DNA of 64,000 bases, from NCBI GenBank assembly GCA_037176885.1, contig JAWWNJ010000142.1, forward strand, positions 372,001 to 436,000. Direction: 5' to 3'. The notes beneath the pieces are model-generated. The model was not told the origin of the DNA, did no database searches, and worked only from the letters and a program-made list of their open reading frames with translations. The translations under genes and the position numbers were made by a program. Source of the DNA: Favolaschia claudopus. Its lineage: Eukaryota > Basidiomycota > Agaricomycetes > Agaricales > Mycenaceae. Of the stretch, positions 58,582 to 64,000 are shown in pieces. How positions within the stretch are numbered: the first letter of the stretch is position 1; each line of letters opens with the position of its first letter.

Positions 58582-61101
58582 TCATTCATCATCTGCCGCA
58601 ACAGGCTGGTATGACGGTCCGGAACTTTCACGCTTGAAAAGACGTTGGAACCAGTTGCTACCGTCATGAGGAACGAGGGAGCGTCTCTCCGAGTTGATAG
58701 ACTCGTTGTCGAACCGTTCTTGTCGTTCTTCTGCAAACATATTGAGAGACGAGCCGACGTTGAATGAAAGCGCTGTAAATTACCTTCGCCAAAGACAGCA
58801 TCCATCTCTTCGAGACGTACGCCTTTGGTCTCGGGATAAACTACGGGTAATCAGCAGCCATTCCTTCCATGCTATCCGAGAGAACCTACGGAAGTAGACT
58901 GCAGAAGTTCGTGAGCATCATGTTGCGAACGAAACAAATTTAGCAAAGTACCTAATACAAAGCTGCATGCGCAGAAGAAGCCGTGCATGGGGTATAGTTG
59001 CCATTCAATGAGTTCTTGAAATATTGGAGTCGTTAATCCAACCCAGAAGTTGAACGCCCTTTGAAAGAGTCACGGATGCTCTTAGGTAGCTAATGATGCT
59101 TACCAATTCGTTGCTGAGGAAAAGTTGAATTCCAAACCAAAACGGAGGACTGACGAATCACCTACCTGTAGACAGCGAAACTCCTTTGGCGCGAACAGTA
59201 AGGGGCATAATCTGGTGCCCATTAGCTTATAACGACAATGCCAAATCGAAGCGAACCTCCGGAGGATATAGCCAAGGGATGGGGCCCCAGCTAAAGTCGA
59301 TTAGGGAGAGATTTTGGTTCGGGACAAGCAACTTATGTACCTGTAACCAAATGCAGCATTGAAAACTATCACGCAGGCAACGACTGCTTTGGCAGTCTGT
59401 GGGACATCGATGTACAACCAGTACCCCGTTGCAACGAGAGCAGTCGCCATCTTCAATTGGGTCAGTGTTTAGTCGGAGATGTAAAATCTCGACCCACGAT
59501 GGCAGCCCCAGACAGGAGAATCGGTCGCCTCCCCCAACGATCAACCAAGTACCATCTAAGGTGGATATTAGCCAGCTAATACAGAGAATTGAAGAGAACA
59601 AACGGAGGGAGAGTGCTGAGGATGTATATAATGGAGTTGATGCCAGCCATCAAGATTGCGTCGCGTCCTCGCCAACCAGCCTCTAGAGTATGTGGTCAGA
59701 GAATGAGGGCAGCAGAAACTTGACTAGCTTTTACCCTCGAAAACCCTCGCTGGTCAACGGGTCAACTGTGAAGAAATGTTGAGCTGAGATTTGACACTCA
59801 CGAGCATAGTAAGAGATGACTAGGAGGAAGGAATTAATCTTGTGAATGAATATGATTAACGTCCATACCGTTAATTCCATTCTATGCGTACATGTTAGTT
59901 AGATTCAAGAGTCTGGAAAGAGAACATACCAGTTGCGCGAATGCCTGCGAGGACATGGCCAGGAGTACGCGTCGCTTGTACCTTCTCCACATGACGGCGT
60001 ATGATCGTGCTTCCCCCGAGTTGCGCTACGAAGCGTGTGAGACACGGCGACATGAGCGGTATATGGAGCTTACCTCTTCAATCACCTTCTCTTTGATTTC
60101 CTCGAACTCTGCGATTGCGACTTCATTATCGGGATCTCCGCCGTGTAAGTCTGCAATGACGCGCATGCCCTCAGCATCTTTGTCCGTGTCAATGAGCCAC
60201 CTGGGCCAAGTAAATATGCTGAACTAAGAATTACAGAGAGGGAATTACCGAGGACTTTCGGGCATGAGTAGAGACCCTGCGGCAAGAATGGCGCCTATGA
60301 CACATTGGATGAAGAGCGGGATTCGCCAAGAGAGGTCGGAGTCGATAAAGGAACAAAAGTAATCGGTCCACTAAAGCACGCATGACGAAAGTGTTAACCT
60401 GTAACTCAAGACGTACGACCGACGCGGAATATCCAACGATATTTCCTGTGAACTCCATGCACGCAAGAGCTCCCCGCTGTCATAGGTGATCAAAACATTG
60501 GATGATGGCGTCGAAGTTGGGACGGACATGGTTTGGCGGTGAAATTTCGCTCTGGTAGATTGGTACAATAGTTCTGACCCGGTGTAAAGCATCATAACGT
60601 TCAGCAGAGAAACAACCTACGAGAGAAGGCCGACACCGCATCCACTTATGATGCGGCCGAGTACCATGGACCAGAAGCCAACGGTGAATGTTTGGATAGC
60701 ACCGCCAATAGTGAAGACAATGGCGCCAATGAAGAGAGTTCCCTTACGCCCGATCAGGTCCCCAACTCTGCCCGCCGCAACAGACGTGCAAAAAGCTCCG
60801 ATTTCAAGCACCGCGACCATCATCCCAATGGCGCCGGCGGAGGGATCGTTGAAATATTTCTTGAAGTGCGGTCCGGTAATGATACCACTCATTACACTAG
60901 ACTAGAGTTGAGGCGTAGACGAATCCCCGAGCTAAATGCAACGATACCCTTGGTCATATCCAAACTGGGGAAATGTTCAAGTGAATATTGGATCAAGTCG
61001 TGAATCAAATGCATTGAACGGACCAAGAAAACGCCTAGACTGGCAAAGACTGAAATAGCGTAGAGAAGGGGACGACCAACGAGCCGTCGAGCGTTGGCCA
61101 T
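58582..61101 (-). CDS. Sugar transporter, major facilitator superfamily (sugar porter)
   Basis: Twenty-one exons: 61024..61101, 60948..60964, 60621..60896, 60528..60573, 60420..60476, 60249..60370, 60074..60200, 59930..60025, 59869..59881, 59802..59819, 59735..59749, 59604..59682, 59498..59555, 59341..59450, 59257..59290, 59166..59211, 59104..59113, 58952..59058, 58891..58899, 58784..58840, 58582..58730; 507 codons. Sugar-porter hallmarks: FGYDQGVMSGI, GRVGDLIGRKG, VPIYQSEISPP, PESPRWLI, DRWGRRPILL, and YPETKGVRLEEMD. Twelve membrane helices are expected. Exons of 9, 10, 13, 15, 17 and 18 nt are needed to keep phase. Hexoses are the likely substrates; the exact sugar is unknown. Confidence 0.92.
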
Positions 61102-61189
61102 GCTGCATCAAGGTCGTGGAGCGGAGAAAGAGTAGTTGTCGGCTAAGTGTCTCTTTAGGTAAGCGGCCCGATCGCGCTCTTCAACTACC
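61102..61189. promoter_or_regulatory. Probable shared promoter, sugar transporter and Mim2-like gene
   Basis: An 88-bp gap between divergent start codons. It contains GTGTCTCTTTAGGTAAGCGG, which looks like a splice donor or leader; no known element is recognised. Confidence 0.3.
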
Positions 61190-61478
61190 ATGCCGCATTC
61201 CAACCCAGACTCGTTGGACGACGTCTCGCAGTCGTCCTACGACTCGGATGAAGATTATCGGTTGGCACAGCAGGAATGGGAGGAAAGCATGCACCAGCTC
61301 CAACAACTTGTTTCAATCGTCCTTCTTCCGTTCTTTGGCAAATGGCTAGGCAGACGATGGAGCCAGTGGGGTCAGTCTATTCCCGCTGCTCAATAATCTC
61401 AAGGCTCAGATTGTGGCAGCATATGCTAGGTACTTGCGGCTCGGTCTCACTAAGTCTTTCTTCTGGGGTAAATTATGA
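61190..61478 (+). CDS. MIM2: Small mitochondrial outer-membrane import protein, Mim2-like
   Basis: Exons 61190..61370 and 61420..61478 with a 49-bp intron (TGGG|GTCAGT...GTGGCAG); 79 codons. The acidic start (SLDDVSQSSYDSDEDYRLAQ) leads WEESMHQLQQLVSIVLLPFFG, which includes the single membrane helix, then the conserved basic WLGRRWSQWAYARYLRLGL. This layout fits Mim2, a partner of Mim1 in inserting helical proteins into the mitochondrial outer membrane. Without splicing the reading frame ends after WSQWGQSIPAAQ, losing the conserved tail, so the spliced form is preferred. I rely on remembered family features, so the name is tentative. Confidence 0.75.
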
Positions 61479-61505
61479 TACAGTGTATTAGTTTTCATTA
61501 CTCGA

Positions 61506-63704
61506 CTACCCTTGTCTCTTTCTAATCTTATTGGCCAGGCGGAGCACTCTCTCCCCCGGCTGCGCTCCTGAGGAAAACATCTCATCCACAATTTCGCGAG
61601 CAACCTCCCACTCTTCGCGGCCAAGTAACCCGGATAATAGAATGTACCACGTATCTTCGCTCAGCGTTACCCTGTTGCGACGCATCTCTCTGAAATATCC
61701 CAGAGCATCTTCCAGCCCGTTCGGTTCCCGCAAGCACCCTCGAATCAGAATGTTGTACCCGCCCGCCCTCAGAGTGACGTTCATCTTCTTCATACGTGCT
61801 TTGATGTCTTCCTTGTACCATGCAAGTTGTTCTGCGGAGAGCCAACTTCCACGGTACAGGCCGGCAAGAACCGATGTATAAGTGATCTCGTTCGGTTTAA
61901 CCTCTGCATCCTTTTCCATCTCGTCCAGTAAGGCAAGGGCGGCCCGCAAATGCTCGACGGTTTGTTCTTCCATCTGCCACTGAATTATGGCGCCGTACGT
62001 TGCGACATTTGCTTTGACCCCTTGCTTTCGCATGATGTTCACAACCATCTGAGGAGCATCGGCTCGTCCAACCTTTAGTAAAGCCGACAGAATGGTCGAG
62101 AAAGTGAACACATCCCCCACAACGCCTGCTGAGCCCATTTCGCTGATCGTGGCAGCCATGGCGCGGAAATCACCTTGGCGGCCAGCATAACTCAGCATAG
62201 TGTTGTACGAAACTACATCGGGTGCTGGCCCATGACTCTGCATCCTTTTGAAGATCTGAAAAGCAATTTCGGCGTCCTTGCGTCCAAGGTGAAGGAGGGG
62301 ATGTAAGACTGCGTTGTAAACAAGGAGGGATTGCTCGATCGAGCAACTCTGCTCGATGTCGGCCTGGAAGGTCTTGAACCACTGAAGAGCTTCCGCTGTT
62401 CGCTTGACTTCAAAAAGGCAAGACATTATAACTCGACAAGTCATTCCATCGGATTTGACGCCTTGAGCCGTCATGGTACGCCACGAAACCAAAACTTGGT
62501 CGATGGCGCCTCGGTCACTGTAGACTTTGAGCACCATGTTCCAAGTTACTACGCCAGGTCGGATTCCAAACTTGGCCATGTCCTTCCAGAGAGCGGCAGC
62601 ACGGTCATTTTGCTCCCGTCGCAGGAAGTAAGATAGAAATGATGCCCAGGTTGCCTCTGTTAAAGCCACTGGAGCAGTGGAAGTGATGAATTTGGCGTCC
62701 GAGGCAATGAAGGCATCGGGTCCAGTCATGGCCTCCAAAATCGAGTTGTACAACTCTTCCAGCACGGGGACAGAGCGTTTGGCAAGGTTGGAAATATGTT
62801 TGGAAAGAGAGCCGGGCCGCGAAACTGATTTGGCAAGCTCCAGACGCCGGATATATACGTCGAACCGGGTTCGTAAGGTTGGGTCGTACGATAGAGTCTT
62901 GGAAAATTCCTCCACCGCCTGAGTTGGGCAATGTATATTCGTGTCAAGGAAGACTTTTAAAGCTTTTTGAAAGGAGTCTTCCTGGGCATATGCAGCTATA
63001 GCCGCGAGAAGAAGGTTTGCGCGTCCGGAATGCGCTCGAGATGGAATGAGTTCAAGGGTATCATCAGCCGCTTCACCTTCCAATAAATCGGACGATTCCT
63101 GAGCATTCGGAAGGTGTCTGAACTTTTCGAAAAGCTCTACAACGGCCGTGGAATAGCCCAGCCTCAAGTATGTCGCAACGCAGGTGTTTAATGCATCTGT
63201 CGAGTCGACTGCCGCCGCAGCCAATGCAACCTCCTCGACAAACGATCTTCTACCTGAATCCCACTGCTTGTCCAAAGAATCACGGGGAAGGAGAGATGTG
63301 AGCAGCCGGCTTGTCTGCTGAAGCACTGGGGGCGTGAGGATGTGGAGGTACTTTGCTCGACGAAGCTCCTCCCAAGATTTCCGGATGAGAGGAATGTCCT
63401 GCTTGTCTAAAGCTTCCTTGAGATTGAAACTAAGACGATTGACGAGCTGAAGACGAGATTCGTCCATCTCTTCGCTGGAAGGATTATGGCGCTCGATAAT
63501 GTGCTGGCGGAGCTGCAGAACGGCGACTGGATCGACGGCGCCATTCTGCTCTGTAAAGGGGGGTGGAAGAGAGGCTTGTTTTGGGGGGAACTTGGCGACC
63601 TTGTTCTTGCTCTTATTTTTGGAAGAAACGGAAGCGGCGCGGACGGCAATGCGCGCTGAAGACGAAGGAATACAAGCTACCCATCGCGAGGACGAAGCAA
63701 GCAT
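61506..63704 (-). CDS. Pentatricopeptide-repeat (PPR) protein, mitochondrial
   Basis: A single exon of 732 codons from ATG 63704. The presequence-like start (MLASSSRWVACIPSSSARIAVRAAS) is Arg/Ser-rich. At least eight PPR motifs are visible from about residue 330: VVTWNMVLKVYSDRGAID, MTCRVIMSCLFEVKRTAEAL, VVSYNTMLSYAGRQGDFRAM, VFTFSTILSALLKVGRADAP, EITYTSVLAGLYRGS, GYNILIRGCLREPNGLED. PPR proteins bind organellar RNA and help its processing or translation. The upstream frame to 63758 starts with GTG and lacks support. It is close in build to fungal Cbp1/Aep-like factors, but a specific ortholog is not claimed. Confidence 0.9.
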   Translation of the reverse strand: MLASSSRWVACIPSSSARIAVRAASVSSKNKSKNKVAKFPPKQASLPPPFTEQNGAVDPVAVLQLRQHIIERHNPSSEEMDESRLQLVNRLSFNLKEALDKQDIPLIRKSWEELRRAKYLHILTPPVLQQTSRLLTSLLPRDSLDKQWDSGRRSFVEEVALAAAAVDSTDALNTCVATYLRLGYSTAVVELFEKFRHLPNAQESSDLLEGEAADDTLELIPSRAHSGRANLLLAAIAAYAQEDSFQKALKVFLDTNIHCPTQAVEEFSKTLSYDPTLRTRFDVYIRRLELAKSVSRPGSLSKHISNLAKRSVPVLEELYNSILEAMTGPDAFIASDAKFITSTAPVALTEATWASFLSYFLRREQNDRAAALWKDMAKFGIRPGVVTWNMVLKVYSDRGAIDQVLVSWRTMTAQGVKSDGMTCRVIMSCLFEVKRTAEALQWFKTFQADIEQSCSIEQSLLVYNAVLHPLLHLGRKDAEIAFQIFKRMQSHGPAPDVVSYNTMLSYAGRQGDFRAMAATISEMGSAGVVGDVFTFSTILSALLKVGRADAPQMVVNIMRKQGVKANVATYGAIIQWQMEEQTVEHLRAALALLDEMEKDAEVKPNEITYTSVLAGLYRGSWLSAEQLAWYKEDIKARMKKMNVTLRAGGYNILIRGCLREPNGLEDALGYFREMRRNRVTLSEDTWYILLSGLLGREEWEVAREIVDEMFSSGAQPGERVLRLANKIRKRQG

Positions 63705-63785
63705 GAAATTTCTAAGTGGCTGTGTCGTGTAAGCGGTCCCAACTTGGACTTGTACCACTACCTCTCATCTACCTCGTCTGCTGCA
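63705..63785. promoter_or_regulatory. Probable shared promoter, PPR protein and U-box cyclophilin
   Basis: An 81-bp gap between divergent start codons; both leaders must fit in it. No known element recognised. Confidence 0.3.
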
Positions 63786-64000
63786 ATGGGCCACGGCAAT
63801 TCAGGTACGTGTGCTCTATCTACATTGCGTCTAATTGACTCAACAATGTCCAGACAAACTGTGCGCTTTTCAATTCACGCGTTCTCCACTGTCGTCTAAT
63901 TTTGCTAGTTATATCACTCACGCCGAACACTCTGGACAATTTGGCGCGCATTCATCCTCTGTGGGACACAAGCAGAAGGCGGAAGCTCCCCATCCCGGCA
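63786..64000 (+). CDS. CYP8: U-box cyclophilin (PPIL2/Cyp8 type), 5' part only
   Basis: Exons 63786..63804, 63854..63860 and 63909 onward, running off the window. The start MGHGNSDKLYITHAEHSG, spread over three exons, matches the conserved N-terminus of fungal PPIL2 proteins, which carry a U-box and a cyclophilin domain and act in splicing and ubiquitination. The second exon is only 7 nt (ACAAACT), between CAG and GTGCGC. The remaining domains lie outside the window. Confidence 0.75.

Noticed and set aside
1..64000. tRNA, rRNA, transposon, CRISPR or viral genes
   Set aside because: I saw no cloverleaf boxes, rRNA blocks, transposase or reverse-transcriptase motifs, inverted terminal repeats or spaced repeats by reading; a dedicated scan was not possible.

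Overview
The window reads as nuclear DNA of a basidiomycete fungus, most likely an agaricomycete. It is packed with genes on both strands. Almost every gene is split by many introns of about 45-70 nt, and the proteins are typical fungal ones (septin, Mtr10, Bck1-type MAPKKK, Rpn2, a CSL factor, GT32-type glycosyltransferase). I built the exon models by hand from splice signals, reading frame and family conservation. Nearly all close to a whole number of codons, which is the main internal check.

Layout. 0.1-11.8 kb: end of a small unidentified gene, an organelle-type helical-repeat protein, the proteasome tether Sts1/Cut8, a small spliced gene with a frame break, a rhomboid protease, an ankyrin plus dilute-domain protein, Rrp15 and Gid8. 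12-18.4 kb: a Bck1/Mkh1-type MAPKKK and a 13-exon IQ-motif protein. 18.5-24.7 kb: a HINT nucleotide hydrolase, a CXXC zinc protein (DUF866), mitoribosomal mS35, a nitrilase and a Cdc3-type septin. 25-31.9 kb: Mtr10 importin, succinyl-CoA ligase alpha, an acyl-CoA-binding ankyrin protein, mitoribosomal bS16m and Lsm5. 32-36.2 kb: two tandem importin-alpha genes. 36.3-45.5 kb: a D-2-hydroxyacid dehydrogenase, Rpn2, Cox13, an unknown acidic protein, a small secreted protein and ribulose-phosphate epimerase. 45.7-64 kb: a GT32-type glycosyltransferase, pyruvate kinase, a CSL transcription factor, a DUF4203 membrane protein, an Mrh4-type helicase, a sugar transporter, a Mim2-like protein, a PPR protein and the start of a U-box cyclophilin.

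The genes are mostly unrelated housekeeping functions rather than one pathway. Many neighbours are head to head with only about 60-140 bp between start codons, so shared promoters are likely. A notable share of the products are nuclear-encoded mitochondrial proteins (mS35, bS16m, Lsc1, Cox13, Mrh4, Mim2-like, PPR-type). I see no transposon, CRISPR, tRNA or rRNA.

What stands out: (1) about eleven single-base frame breaks inside otherwise intact, conserved genes, nearly all in short same-base runs, best explained by sequence error but including two CCC-TGA sites that resemble +1 frameshift signals; (2) ten GC-AG introns among about 195; (3) a nitrilase intron that is a diverged tandem copy of the exon before it; (4) tandem importin-alpha genes with identical exon structure; (5) several very small exons (7-18 nt). 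I did not find a convincing new multi-gene system.
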